Positions 8,662 through 17,737 of a DNA stretch of 64,000 bases are shown piece by piece. The translations under genes were made by a program, and so were the position numbers. This stretch comes from Clavibacter sp. VKM Ac-2873 (GTDB lineage Bacteria > Actinomycetota > Actinomycetes > Actinomycetales > Microbacteriaceae). The notes under the pieces were generated by a model that was not told where the DNA came from, searched no databases, and worked only from the letters and a program-made list of their open reading frames with translations. How positions within the stretch are numbered: position 1 is the first letter of the stretch; the number at the start of each line of letters is the position of its first letter. The stretch lies in contig NZ_JADKRS010000007.1 of assembly GCF_015351075.1 (NCBI RefSeq), positions 1 to 64,000 of the forward strand. Reading direction: 5' to 3'.

Positions 8662-9729
8662 TCACACCCATCTGCTGACGTAGTCGAAGAGCGGATACGT
8701 TGCCAGCGCCGCGAACGGAGCGCAGCAGACGACGTTCAGCCAGCGGTGCTCGACCGTCACGGCCACAAACTCGCGCAGGAACGCGCTGGGGACGTAGTAG
8801 CGCGCGGTCGGCGATCCGATGACCTGCGCAGGGAGGTCGAGCCCCCGCGCGAGGGCCGCGGCCCGGAGGACGTGGTAGTCATTGGTCACGATCATCATCT
8901 GACCGTCGCGCTGCGCCGCGATCTGCAGGTCCCGCGAGTACTTCAGATTCTGACGCGTGTTCCGCGACATGACCTCTGGACGCACGTGATCCGGCTCAGC
9001 CCCGTGCGCCACGAGGTAGTCGGCCATGGCGTCCGCCTCCGCGCGCGGCTCGTCCGGCCCTCGGCCTCCGGACGGGATCAGCAGGGGGGCCCGCTGGAGG
9101 GCGCGTTCGTCCTCGTACGCGGCCAGCGCACGATCGAGCCGACTGCGTAGCAGCGGCGGGACCTCGCCACGGACCAGTCCCGAACCCAGCACGACGATGA
9201 CGGCCGGCACGAGCGCGTGCCGGGTCCTCGCGTAGATCACGGCGTACACGGCGAACGCCACGAAGGACAGCGCGAAGTACGACGGCACGAAGACCAGCAG
9301 CAGGAAGATGACGGCCAGCACGGTGTCCCCCGCGCTGTAGGGCTCGTCGAAGTCCGACGCCGCGGAGATGGCGGTGATCGCTGCGGGGAGGAGCAACAGG
9401 GAGACGCCGGCGATGAGCGAGAGGAGATTCCCCAGGCTGCGACCCTCGAGCCGGATCATCTGCACGCCGTTGACGATGAGGGAGGCGGCCAGCCCGAGGA
9501 CGGCGAGCGGGACGAGCACGGTCACGAGCGCCGCGATGAGGATGGCCACGAGCGGCACGAGCAGGGCCAGCACCGCGATGAGGGCCATGACGGCGCTCAG
9601 GACGGCGGCGACGAGGAATACGCCGTTGCGCAGCATCCGGGGGTCGCGCCGCCGACCGATGACGTAGAGCACGCCGAAGCCGCAAGCGGAGCCCGCGCAC
9701 CCCCAGGCAGCGGGCTCGAGCAGGTTCAC
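8662..9729 (-). CDS. YdcF-family (DUF218) membrane protein
   Basis: Start placed at a GTG at 9729 behind a gaggag site; an upstream in-frame start gives an unlikely 39-residue arginine-rich leader. The N-terminal half has about five membrane helices, and the C-terminal half is the DUF218 fold: VLGSGLVRGEVPPLLRSRLD, then LIPSGGRGPDEPRAEADAMADYL, SRNTRQNLKYS and VTNDYHVLRAAALAR. DUF218 proteins such as SanA and ElyC act in envelope integrity, with unknown substrate. The N-terminal helix bundle followed by DUF218 is common in Gram-positive members. Confidence 0.85.
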   Translation of the reverse strand: MNLLEPAAWGCAGSACGFGVLYVIGRRRDPRMLRNGVFLVAAVLSAVMALIAVLALLVPLVAILIAALVTVLVPLAVLGLAASLIVNGVQMIRLEGRSLGNLLSLIAGVSLLLLPAAITAISAASDFDEPYSAGDTVLAVIFLLLVFVPSYFALSFVAFAVYAVIYARTRHALVPAVIVVLGSGLVRGEVPPLLRSRLDRALAAYEDERALQRAPLLIPSGGRGPDEPRAEADAMADYLVAHGAEPDHVRPEVMSRNTRQNLKYSRDLQIAAQRDGQMMIVTNDYHVLRAAALARGLDLPAQVIGSPTARYYVPSAFLREFVAVTVEHRWLNVVCCAPFAALATYPLFDYVSRWV

Positions 9730-10710
9730 GCGCCGCTCCTCGGGGCATCCGCGAAGGGGATGCCGGCGCTCACCTGTCGACCGCCGGTACGCGATCGTCG
9801 AGGGCGGGATGTTCCGGAGGACGAGCCCGAGCGGTCGCGCCTGCACATGAGGGATCGCGAGACCCGAGAAAGGCCGGAATAGGAATCCCTGTCACGTGGG
9901 GTGAAGCAGTGGAGAGCATTGTTCACAGCGGCATACTACACATCCTCATCACGGCCCGATCGTCACTCCGCACACCTACGCAATCGCCGTTCCACGTGAT
10001 CGGCCGACATTTTCCGACGTCCTGATGATTCTGGTACCCGGCTGGCCCTGGACCTCACCCCGATGCGAGATCGACGCTCGGGCACAATCACCCTCGGCCT
10101 CATCGCGGCGCCGGTCGACCATCGCTCGCGAATGCCCTCATGGCCATTCCAGAGAGCGTCTCCCCTGGAGTCGCCGGCGCCGCGGTGGATCCCCTGATGC
10201 GATACCTCTTGGTCGACCGGCCCGCCCGCAGCGCACCATCGGCACGGGCCCGCTCCCGGTCGTCGCGAGCGGGATGCTCTAGCCCTCCCCTCGCCGCCAT
10301 CGTGGGCATGTTCGACCGCCTCGGCACCCTCGCGGCCGCGATGTCGGTCGGACCCCAGCCGACGTGGCGGCTCCGCCATCCACCGCACCGACACCAGGCG
10401 ACGCGATCGACGTTTTCCCGGTCCAGAGGCTCATGTTTTCCTGGGATATCCCGCCCGAACGGGCCCGCACGTGTGGCGAATCGTTCGGGCCCGGCATGAG
10501 CGGGTGCTGTGGCGACCGTGTTCCGCCGCCTCAGGAGATCGGTGACCGGATAGGCCACGCGATCATCTGGGGACCGCTTGCGCAGCCTCCGCGACGCGCG
10601 TCGAGTACCTTCGAGTCAGGCGCGTCCCCGGCCCGTCAGAAGGTTTACCCGAATTCCGCCCGAGCCGACAGAGAAACCATACCCGAAATCACCCCACGGA
10701 GGAGCGACAC
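9730..10710. other. Gene-free stretch, about 980 bases
   Basis: Several overlapping frames exist on both strands but all are rich in Arg, Pro and Ala, lack ribosome sites and show no domain. The part at 9880-10020 is less GC-rich and likely holds the ydcF-like promoter; the part at 10600-10700 holds that of the VanZ-like gene. Some of this may be decayed sequence, but I could not match it to any gene in the window. Confidence 0.45.
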
Positions 10711-11781
10711 GTGGCAAACATCATCCCCATGCTCATCACCGCGATGGTCGTATTACCCATCCTGCTCGTCTTCTTCATATCGGTCTTGGTGGTCATGTCG
10801 CGCCGGCGAGGCGGGCTCTCCAGGACGTTCCTCATCACGTGCGCCGTCAGCATCGTCTATCTCTGCGGCCTGCTCTCCTACGTCCTGTCGCCGCCTGCCA
10901 GAGCTCAGATCCACTGCGCCGGGGTCGAATGGAACCCCCTTGCAGGGATCCTGGCGCTCGACGGCGCCAGCCCCCTCGACGACCCGGACTTCGATCAGAT
11001 GGTCGCCAACATCATCCTGTTCATGCCGTTCGGCTTCCTCGCCCGGCTGCTGACCGGACGAGGCGTGATCGTCGCGGGCGTCGCAGGGCTCGCGACATCG
11101 CTGATCATCGAGACCTCGCAGTTGACAGGCGACTGGGGCGTCTTCCCCTGCGCCTACAGGGCCTTCGACACCGGGGACCTCCTGACCAACACCGTCGGTG
11201 CCGTGGCCGGCTCGCTCGCCGCGCTCCTGATGGCCCGGAGGCGAGCACCTGGCGACCCGATCCGGGTCAGCCGGCTCACCAGGCGTCGCCGAGTGGCCGC
11301 GATGGCGACGGATGTGGTCGCCGCCATCGCCATCTTCGAGCTCACCATCCGTGTCTACGACGCGCTGGCCATGACGACGGCGCTCTTCGACGACGGTGCA
11401 CCGACGGATCCGTCGGCAAAAGCCATCTGGGGCCTCGTGGACGGCTCATCGGTCCTGTTCATTCTCATCGCCTGCGCTGTCCACTCCACCGCCGTCCTCG
11501 TGACCGGCACCACCATCGGCGAGCGGGTCCTCCATGTGCGCGTCGACAGCGAACGCTTCCGCAGCGCGTTGCTCGCACGGACGATCCGCATCCTGGCGGG
11601 CCTCGGAGGGCTCATGCTCACCGCGCTGCTGCCCGACGCCCTGGGGAGGATCGCTGCCGTCGCCCTGATCCTCGCGAACGCGGTAGGCGTCTTCGTCACG
11701 AAGGACGCCCGCGGCTTCGCGCAGTTCGCGGCGGGCATGCATCCTCGGGTGGAGCATCCGGATGACCCCGATGGCCTTTGA
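10711..11781 (+). CDS. VanZ-like and RDD-domain membrane protein
   Basis: A 356-residue protein with a GTG start behind ggagga. The first half is VanZ-like: NIILFMPFGFLARLL, then an IIETSQ motif and a FDTGDLLTNTVGAVAG signature. The second half is an RDD-type domain, marked by RRRRVAAMATDVVAAIAIFE and a GTTIGERVLHVRV segment. VanZ gives low-level teicoplanin resistance in Enterococcus, but most family members have unknown roles at the envelope. VanZ-RDD fusions occur in Actinobacteria. The next small ORF begins 18 bases later. Confidence 0.85.
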   Translation: MANIIPMLITAMVVLPILLVFFISVLVVMSRRRGGLSRTFLITCAVSIVYLCGLLSYVLSPPARAQIHCAGVEWNPLAGILALDGASPLDDPDFDQMVANIILFMPFGFLARLLTGRGVIVAGVAGLATSLIIETSQLTGDWGVFPCAYRAFDTGDLLTNTVGAVAGSLAALLMARRRAPGDPIRVSRLTRRRRVAAMATDVVAAIAIFELTIRVYDALAMTTALFDDGAPTDPSAKAIWGLVDGSSVLFILIACAVHSTAVLVTGTTIGERVLHVRVDSERFRSALLARTIRILAGLGGLMLTALLPDALGRIAAVALILANAVGVFVTKDARGFAQFAAGMHPRVEHPDDPDGL

Positions 11782-11799
11782 CCACGAGGTCGTCCTCGC

Positions 11800-12444
11800 A
11801 TGACGGCCCCCCGCACGCCCTCCGATGACGACCTCGCCGAGCTCGCCGACCTGTCTCGAGAGGCAGGAGAGCGCCTCCAGCGGTACCGGCGGTGGCTGAC
11901 GGTCACGTTGGTCCTGGTCTTGCTCGGCCCCGGGTGCGCGATGATCGCCGCCGCGGCCACCACCGAGTCGATGGTGGCGAGGGCCGCCGCCAGCGCCATC
12001 TCCGTGGTCGCCATCGTCGGCTCCCTCGTCGGCGTCCACCGTGCACGTCTGCGCGCGGAGGAGGCTGCCTGCGTCGCGGAGGGCTGGGAGCGGACGATCA
12101 CCAGCCGACCGCGCTCCCCGGGGACGACCGGGCATCGCATGCGATGGTCGGCGCGACGGGCGACGAGGAGATCAGGCGTCAGGACGGTTCGGTACCGTGC
12201 GCGCCATCGGCACGCAGGACGTCAGCACGAGTCCGCCGCCGAGCGTGGTGCCGGCACAGGCGAGGCACACCACTGGCCATGGCCCGTGGTCGAACAGGAC
12301 GCCGGCGGCCAGGGTCCCCACAGCAGCGGAGAGGAGCGCGACGGCCTCGTAGACGCCGAAGGCGCGGCCGACCGACCGGGTACCCGCAGCAGCGGCGATG
12401 ATCGTCTGCTCGATCGGCAGCAGGGCGGCCAGCCCGATGGCTGA
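11800..12444 (+). CDS. Putative small membrane protein with unlikely long tail
   Basis: The first ~105 residues look real: an acidic start, a helix (ELADLSREAGERLQRYRRW) and two membrane segments (LTVTLVLVLLGPGCAMIAAAA and AISVVAIVGSLVGVHRA). The remaining ~110 residues are Arg/Gly-rich and lie antisense to the MFS gene, overlapping it by 273 bases. Two explanations fit: a lost stop codon or frameshift near 12110-12170, or a true overlap. Codon use suggests that coding ends near 12130. Confidence 0.4.
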   Translation: MTAPRTPSDDDLAELADLSREAGERLQRYRRWLTVTLVLVLLGPGCAMIAAAATTESMVARAAASAISVVAIVGSLVGVHRARLRAEEAACVAEGWERTITSRPRSPGTTGHRMRWSARRATRRSGVRTVRYRARHRHAGRQHESAAERGAGTGEAHHWPWPVVEQDAGGQGPHSSGEERDGLVDAEGAADRPGTRSSGDDRLLDRQQGGQPDG

Positions 12445-13383
12445 GAGCGCCCAGACCGCGGCGATCATCGTCGGCTCGTGGCTGACGGTGAGGCCGATCG
12501 CGCAGACGACATGCGTGGCGACCGCGTGACCGATCATGCGCCGCCGACCGTACCGGACCGTGAGCACCCGCATGTTCTCCTGGGCGACCGTGAGGGCCAC
12601 GATGCTCGGGAGCGCCGTGGCTCCGATGGTGAGTGGGCTGAAGTGGAGGTCCCGCTGCAGGTGCATCAGGAACAGGAGCGAGATCGCCGCCTCGCCCGCG
12701 CCGACCAGGCCGACCCCGAGGAGCGGGACACGGAGATCGCGCACGAGCCTCCGCGCGCGGCCCGTGCGGATGTCGAGGAGCGCGAGCTCGCAGATCGGCC
12801 GCGACTCGGCCGCGGATGCGCTTCCGTGGATCCGCAGGGAGACGAGGATCGCGGCCGCGCCGACGGAGCACACCGCAGCGACGACCAGGGCCGACGAGCA
12901 TCCGAGCAGCGACACGAGCCCGACAGCGGGGACGAGCACCGCCCAGGAGCCGAGGTCCTCGGCCCGGAGCATGCGGGAGGACGCGCGGGGTTCGGTGGAG
13001 CTCCTCCCCGCTGCCATGGCACGCAGCGCGATCCAGAGGAAGGTGCTGGCGGCCCGGCCGGCTGACGCGGCGAGCGTCGCCACCGCGAAGGAGTCGGCGG
13101 CCGCCAGCAGTGAGTACGCGAGCCCGAGCACGACGGCGGACGCCGCGGCCACCGTGCACCTGTCGCGACGGTCGATCCAGACCCCGGCGAGCGGGCGCAG
13201 GAGGAAGGCGGTCCCGAGCGCCGCCGCGAGCAGCATGCCCGTCTGGGTCGCCGAGAGGCCGAGACCGTCCGCGGCCGACAGCGGCAGGACGAAGTCGATG
13301 ATCTGGCCGGCGCCGCTGATGAGGGTCACGCTGCGGAGCATCAGGCGGATGCGGTCGCTGGGGCGCGGGGAGACGGCACTCAT
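12172..13383 (-). CDS. MFS transporter
   Basis: A 403-residue protein with about twelve hydrophobic segments. The MFS loop 2-3 motif is present as LLRPLAGVWIDRRDRC. The start at 13383 overlaps the stop of a 34-residue ORF (ATGA) and has a gaggggg site within that ORF. Substrate unknown; the size and lack of extra domains fit a drug or small-molecule exporter. It may serve the neighbouring small peptide. Confidence 0.85.
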   Translation of the reverse strand: MSAVSPRPSDRIRLMLRSVTLISGAGQIIDFVLPLSAADGLGLSATQTGMLLAAALGTAFLLRPLAGVWIDRRDRCTVAAASAVVLGLAYSLLAAADSFAVATLAASAGRAASTFLWIALRAMAAGRSSTEPRASSRMLRAEDLGSWAVLVPAVGLVSLLGCSSALVVAAVCSVGAAAILVSLRIHGSASAAESRPICELALLDIRTGRARRLVRDLRVPLLGVGLVGAGEAAISLLFLMHLQRDLHFSPLTIGATALPSIVALTVAQENMRVLTVRYGRRRMIGHAVATHVVCAIGLTVSHEPTMIAAVWALSAIGLAALLPIEQTIIAAAAGTRSVGRAFGVYEAVALLSAAVGTLAAGVLFDHGPWPVVCLACAGTTLGGGLVLTSCVPMARTVPNRPDA

Positions 13384-13484
13384 GCCAGCCCCCTCACGGG
13401 CGCCCGGAGCTCGTCGACGGGCGGCGACGGGTCGAGCCATGGCGCGCCCGCACCGACGGTGGACGTCAGCGGCTGTCGGGGCAT
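13380..13484 (-). CDS. Short ORF, 34 residues, coupled to MFS transporter
   Basis: An ATG at 13484 follows a good gaggagag site, and the 34-codon frame ends in a TGA overlapping the MFS start. The peptide has a polar N-terminus (MPRQPLTSTVGAG), then APWLDPSPPVDELRAPV and a short RGLA tail. It has no Cys and is not hydrophobic. It could be a regulatory leader peptide that couples translation to the transporter, or a precursor of a peptide exported by it. Its composition, a Pro-rich core with one Trp, matches no class that I know. Confidence 0.5.
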   Translation of the reverse strand: MPRQPLTSTVGAGAPWLDPSPPVDELRAPVRGLA

Positions 13485-13956
13485 GCACGTCTCTCCTCGT
13501 CCAGGGGCAAGCCGCGCTCCGGGCCGGCGCGGCCCCCGACCAGAACCGGTCCGGAGCCGGCCGGTCGGCTCCGCTCTCTGGGCAGGCGGGGATGGGATTC
13601 GCCTCGCACGTCGCACGGAGCCGACCCCCTCGGCTCGACGCGAGATGCGATGCGCGAGCTGAGGGCGATGTGACCTCACGGGGGCTTCAGGGGGATGTCG
13701 CCCCCGCGAGGTCGGTCGATGGTGACACGGTGACGGCCCAAAGACAAATCGGTTGTACCATTTTGACCTCAGCCCGATGACGAGTCATGCGCTCGCCCGA
13801 TGACCGCCTCTCCGTCACTTTCGGCCTGTCTAGTACTGGTTTCTGACGAATGGTGCACGTCGCCATCCTGCTCCTCATGTCGGAAGTCACCCGGGTACTA
13901 GATCGCTCTCCGCGATGGAAGGTGAGGTCATCCGAGGAACTGGGACAATCCATCAC
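13485..13956. promoter_or_regulatory. Divergent regulatory region with inverted half-sites
   Basis: This region separates the MFS/peptide unit from the winged-helix gene. It contains an AT-richer stretch at 13738-13770 and two arms of an inverted repeat, TCTAGTAC at 13829-13836 and GTACTAGA at 13895-13902. The arms are 58 bases apart, which fits a looping operator or two separate half-sites for the downstream regulator. No gene is supported. Confidence 0.4.
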
Positions 13957-14274
13957 ATGCCCAAGGACCTGCTGCGCCAGCGTGGAGCGCCCGACAACGT
14001 GATCGCGTTCCACACGCTGGTCCAAGCCCCGTCCCGGGTGATCGTGCTCCGCCACCTCCTGCGCGGCCCGGTCGTCTTCGACGAGCTGATGCGGGAGCTG
14101 GGCATGTCCGCCGCCGCCTGCAGGGAGGCCATCTACGCCCTCACCGAAGCGGGATACGTGACGGATGACGCCGACGCCTCCTACCGACGCAAGCCCTCGC
14201 CGACGAGGTACTGGGCCCTGCGCGATCGCGTCGCCGCCGACACGCTCGACTTCGCGAAGTTCGTGCTGAGCTGA
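13957..14274 (+). CDS. Winged-helix transcription regulator
   Basis: A 105-residue protein, start taken at the ATG at 13957 because the homologous part begins there; no ribosome site is evident. The core is a winged helix: VIVLRHLLRGPVVFDELMRE, then a recognition helix MSAAACREAIYALTEAGYV and a wing ending with TRYWAL. It is of the same size and plan as the regulator at 39146-39463, and both belong to the broad ArsR-like group without a metal-binding Cys set. It probably controls itself and perhaps the divergent MFS unit. Confidence 0.65.
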   Translation: MPKDLLRQRGAPDNVIAFHTLVQAPSRVIVLRHLLRGPVVFDELMRELGMSAAACREAIYALTEAGYVTDDADASYRRKPSPTRYWALRDRVAADTLDFAKFVLS

Positions 14275-14484
14275 GGCGCCGCTCGCCAGGGTCTCGACGC
14301 GGGTGTTGCGATGCCCTCGCCCGCGCCGAACGGCCCGGTCATCGATCACCGTCTCCCCCGGGCGGACGTCGAGGAGAGCGGGCTGCAGTCCTCCTCGGCC
14401 CCATCTCGGCCGACGGTCGGGGTGGCGTGCTGCGCTTCCGCCTCATCCACATGCCGCACCGCGAGGAGACGATGTGACGTGGCG

Positions 14485-15270
14485 TCAGCGCATGATCTCC
14501 ACGCCCTGATCGACGATCTCCAGCGCGGGACAGGTGCGGCTGGCCGCCCGCAAGGCCTCCCGATCCCCCTCACCCAACGCCAGCCCGTACTGGCTGACCA
14601 GGTACGCGAAGCGAGCGGCGTACACGCACCGGTAGTCGTCCCCGGGCGGCAGCCACTCCGCCGGGCCCTGCTCCCGCTTGTCCCGCATGGTGGGCCCGTC
14701 GACGGCCTGGAGGTTCTCGAGGTCCGAGGCCAACGCCTCCCGCTGGTCAGCGCGCCATGCCGCCGCACCGTGCGACCATGCCCACGGCAAGGGGACGATG
14801 CGGTCGACCTCCACCGCAGCGCTCGTGCCGGCGCCTCGCACGTAGTCGATCCCCTGGCCGGTGTAGGGATCGGCCAGGTTGCCCGAGTGGATGACGCAGC
14901 CCTGCGTCCCCGGGACCACGCTGACGGCGACGAGGTCGCGCGCGAGGACGTCCTCATGCTGATCGCAGCCGTTGCGGTCCGTGTCGCTCCACGACGGGCC
15001 GAAGGCATGGCGGTCGTAGGCGGGCTGCCGATCAGGGGGCGGCGGCGGCGGCGCGCCGTCGACGAGAGCGCGGACGGCTGCTGCGTCGATCAGTCCGTGA
15101 TCGACGAGACCCGCGTCCCTGAGCGCATGGGCGACGTCCCGCCTCGGGACGCGGGAGGGGGGCAGGGGGTCCGCCTCTCGGCCTGAGGAATCGAGGGAAG
15201 CGAGGACGCCGAGGACGGTGATGGCGGTACCGCCGAGGGCGAGCGCAGCCCAGGCGGCCCGTGACCTCAC
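14485..15270 (-). CDS. Secreted HNH-type nuclease (DUF1524)
   Basis: A 261-residue protein with a GTG start behind ggag. It has an N-terminal membrane segment or signal (AAWALALGGTAITVLGVLA-like), then a linker and a DUF1524 domain: VEVDRIVPLPWAW, then LASDLENLQAVDGPTMRDKRE and GPAEWLPP. The canonical D-H pair of the family reads DR here, so the first catalytic His is replaced by Arg, which may affect activity. Secreted members degrade extracellular DNA. It is followed by the M15 peptidase gene on the same strand, 45 bases upstream. Confidence 0.75.
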   Translation of the reverse strand: MRSRAAWAALALGGTAITVLGVLASLDSSGREADPLPPSRVPRRDVAHALRDAGLVDHGLIDAAAVRALVDGAPPPPPPDRQPAYDRHAFGPSWSDTDRNGCDQHEDVLARDLVAVSVVPGTQGCVIHSGNLADPYTGQGIDYVRGAGTSAAVEVDRIVPLPWAWSHGAAAWRADQREALASDLENLQAVDGPTMRDKREQGPAEWLPPGDDYRCVYAARFAYLVSQYGLALGEGDREALRAASRTCPALEIVDQGVEIMR

Positions 15271-15315
15271 CGGAGCTCCACCCGCCGGCGGCTCGCGCCG
15301 ACGGGGAGCGGCGAG

Positions 15316-15972
15316 CTAGGGACGCGACTGCCGAGCATCATGGAGCAGCTCGGGGCAGGTGCCGCCCGGGGTCGTGGCGAGCTCGAAGTGCCACGTCTCG
15401 TTCGCGTACGTCCGGCAGAGGCCGAATTCCGAGCCGTGGTCCTCGAGCCACAGCTGCGCGTCCGGATCCGCGATGTCCACGGCGTCGCCACTCACGTGAC
15501 GGGAGTCCTCGCTCGAGGCCACGTACTTCCGAGCGGCCTTCTCGCTGCCGTATTTCTCGATGCCATCCTTCAGGAGCTGGTCTTGGAAGCGCTCGCTTCG
15601 CCAGCCGCTCGTGATCAGCAGGTCGAAGCCGTATCTCTCCGCCGTCGTAGCTGCTGCAGCAGCCGCCGCCTTCCGCAGCGCCTCGTGCAGGTCCGGATCC
15701 AGATTCTCGATGGCCGGGAGATCCGAATCGACATCCACACCGAGGGAATCCGAGATGATCCCGTCGTCCGCGGTCAGCGCCGCGTCGCCGATCTGGGTCT
15801 CGTATGAGCCATCGCCGCTGGGTCCTGTCACCTCATCCCTCGACTCGCGGGGCTGCGTCATGAACGCCCCCGCGGCGAGGGCGACCGCGGCGCAGGTGAT
15901 CGAGAGGACGATGATCCGGCGGACGTCACGGCGCTCCCGACCGTGTCGGGGGATGTGGGTCGAGTCATTCAT
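15316..15972 (-). CDS. D-Ala-D-Ala carboxypeptidase, VanY type (M15B)
   Basis: A 218-residue protein. The ATG at 15972 has a perfect aggagg site with six-base spacing, so a longer Ser/Pro-rich leader is excluded. A membrane anchor lies at residues 19-37. The M15 zinc site is intact: SRHVSGDAVDI (His 159, Asp 166) and WHFEL (His 195), with the usual TSGWRS strand before it. Such enzymes trim the peptide stems of peptidoglycan. It likely acts outside the membrane in wall remodelling. Confidence 0.9.
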   Translation of the reverse strand: MNDSTHIPRHGRERRDVRRIIVLSITCAAVALAAGAFMTQPRESRDEVTGPSGDGSYETQIGDAALTADDGIISDSLGVDVDSDLPAIENLDPDLHEALRKAAAAAAATTAERYGFDLLITSGWRSERFQDQLLKDGIEKYGSEKAARKYVASSEDSRHVSGDAVDIADPDAQLWLEDHGSEFGLCRTYANETWHFELATTPGGTCPELLHDARQSRP

Positions 15973-16066
15973 GCGAGCCTCCTGATGAGGGATCGATGCC
16001 TCGGGGTCGAGGTCGATGGGGTGGTGAGCAGTACGGAAGGAAGGGGGTCGTCGTCGTGTGGGCAGG

Positions 16067-16381
16067 TCAGGCGCGGCCCGCCCACATGAAGCTGCTCGCC
16101 AGGGAGAACATGACGATGACGACCCAGACGGAGAGGGCGAAGGCGTTGAGGACGACGCCCCATGTGGCCGCACCGTGTGATGCCGGTTGCCGCGTGCCGG
16201 CGGCGACGCCGAGGCAGACGCCGATCAGGGGCACGACGATGGTCCATCCCAGCACCAGCGAGAGGAGTCCGAGGCCGATGCTGAGGATTCCGCGGTCCGA
16301 GACGATGAGCTGGGCCGTGGCGCTGGCATCGCCCTCTCCGGAGCCCTCCGAGTGCACGGGGGCGTCGAGCTGTGTGGTCAT
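16067..16381 (-). CDS. Small DUF4190-like membrane protein
   Basis: A 104-residue protein; the ATG at 16381 follows gagggaga. After a Ser/Glu-rich leader come two to three membrane segments (GILSIGLGLLSLVLGWTIVVP, VCLGVAAGT, GVVLNAFALSVWVVIVMFSLA). This is the DUF4190-type plan with a Gly-rich turn between helices. Function unknown. It precedes the M15 peptidase gene on the same strand by about 95 bases. Confidence 0.65.
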   Translation of the reverse strand: MTTQLDAPVHSEGSGEGDASATAQLIVSDRGILSIGLGLLSLVLGWTIVVPLIGVCLGVAAGTRQPASHGAATWGVVLNAFALSVWVVIVMFSLASSFMWAGRA

Positions 16382-16727
16382 GTCTCCCTCATGGTCTTCA
16401 TGTGCCGGCACCGCTCGCGAGCACGAGAGGCCGTCGGGGCCGACGGCGAATGGCGCGGGAGCGGTGCGACCGGCGTTCCGGAGCGCGGATGCGCCGCGCC
16501 GTGTGGCCGCGATGTCCCGACGGCCGCAGCATGTCGAGCGGTACGCATCGCGACGCCGCCGATGGTGGCCCCGTCACTCTCCCCCGAGCGTGCGGTCCCC
16601 CATCGGATGCCACGGAGGAGCCGGCAGGACCCTCGTGCATCGTTGGAGGCGAACCGCAGACGATCGCCGACCTTCTCCGCAATGGTCTCGTGCCGCCGCA
16701 TGCGCGGCATCCCTCTGAGGAATGGAC

Positions 16728-16979
16728 ATGCCTCCTCCGGACGACGGACCAGCGCACGCGCCTCACGGGCCCGGCCCGGCGCCAGGGAGCGGCTGCGGAT
16801 GCGTCCCCCGCGAGCTCGGACATCTCATCCGCTGTGCCCGCGTGCTGCTGGACCTCGATGACGCTTCCTCGGAGCGCGCTCGCCTCCACGAACCCGGGGC
16901 GGAGGAGGACGGGGTCTTCCTCGATCACCGCTTCCAGCGACGGTTGTCGGCCGCTCCGCGACGCGGTGAGGTCGCGTGA
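16728..16979 (+). CDS. Hypothetical protein, 83 residues
   Basis: The ATG at 16728 lies six bases after a gagga site; an ATG six bases earlier is too close to it. The first third is Pro/Gly-rich (PPPDDGPAHAPHGPGPAPG), then CGCVPRELGHLIRCARVLLDLDD forms a likely helix, followed by a charged tail. Three Cys residues stand in the middle. It is on the opposite strand from its neighbours and converges on the ABC ATPase. Low confidence. Confidence 0.3.
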   Translation: MPPPDDGPAHAPHGPGPAPGSGCGCVPRELGHLIRCARVLLDLDDASSERARLHEPGAEEDGVFLDHRFQRRLSAAPRRGEVA

Positions 16980-16987
16980 GGCCGCGG

Positions 16988-17737
16988 TCAGGTGACCTGG
17001 TCCATCTCAGCCATCATCCGCGTGATGTCATCGACGTCCAGCCGTCGCCGGTCACCGACGATGACACCGCCCGACAGGAAGATGACTCGGTCGGCCTGCG
17101 AGGCGGCGTACGGATCGTGGGTGCCCATGAGGATCGACTGCCCGTACTGACGGGTCGACGCCCGGAGCAGCGCGACGACCTCGGCGCCGACGCACGCGTC
17201 GAGATCGTCCGTCGGCTCGTCCGCGAGGACGAGGCGGGGCGAGGACGCGAGGGCACGGGCGATGGCCGCGCGGCGCTCCTGACCGCAGGTCAGCTCGTGC
17301 GGGAAGCGGAAGCGCTGCTCCTGCAGACCGAACGAGGCGACCAGCTCCCTCACGCGGTCGTCGTCCTCCGGGCGCATCGGCCGGCCGCTCCTGAGGAACG
17401 GGAGTCGGACATTGCTGATCACGTCGAGCGTCGGGACGAGGTCGAGCGGCCAGACGAAGCTGACGTCGCGCCGGCGCAGGGGGCCGATGTCGTCTTCGCG
17501 CATCCCGGTGATGTCGACGTCCCCCAGGTACGCGTGCCCCTCGATCGCCGTGTCGAGGCCTCCGACGACCTTCAGCAGCGTCGATTTCCCGGCCCCGGTG
17601 GGGCCGATGACCGCAGTGAGCTCCCCGTCGACGATCGACAGGCTGACCCCGTCGAGTGCGGTGGAGGGGGACGCATCGCCATAGGTCTTGCGCACGGCGA
17701 CGATGTGGGCGACGACGGAGGGACTCGTGATGACCAT
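16988..17737 (-). CDS. Orphan ABC ATPase with altered Q-loop and signature
   Basis: A 249-residue ATPase. Walker A is intact (GPTGAGKS, 45-52), as are Walker B (VLADEPTDDLD, with Glu 174) and the H-loop (GTHD, His 207). Two motifs are altered: the Q-loop reads SFVWPLDL, with Pro where Gln normally stands, and the signature is LTCGQ instead of LSGGQ. The Gln normally contacts the permease and metal. No permease gene lies next to it. It may pair with the FtsX-type permease at 6096, act without one, or be decaying. Confidence 0.75.
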   Translation of the reverse strand: MVITSPSVVAHIVAVRKTYGDASPSTALDGVSLSIVDGELTAVIGPTGAGKSTLLKVVGGLDTAIEGHAYLGDVDITGMREDDIGPLRRRDVSFVWPLDLVPTLDVISNVRLPFLRSGRPMRPEDDDRVRELVASFGLQEQRFRFPHELTCGQERRAAIARALASSPRLVLADEPTDDLDACVGAEVVALLRASTRQYGQSILMGTHDPYAASQADRVIFLSGGVIVGDRRRLDVDDITRMMAEMDQVT

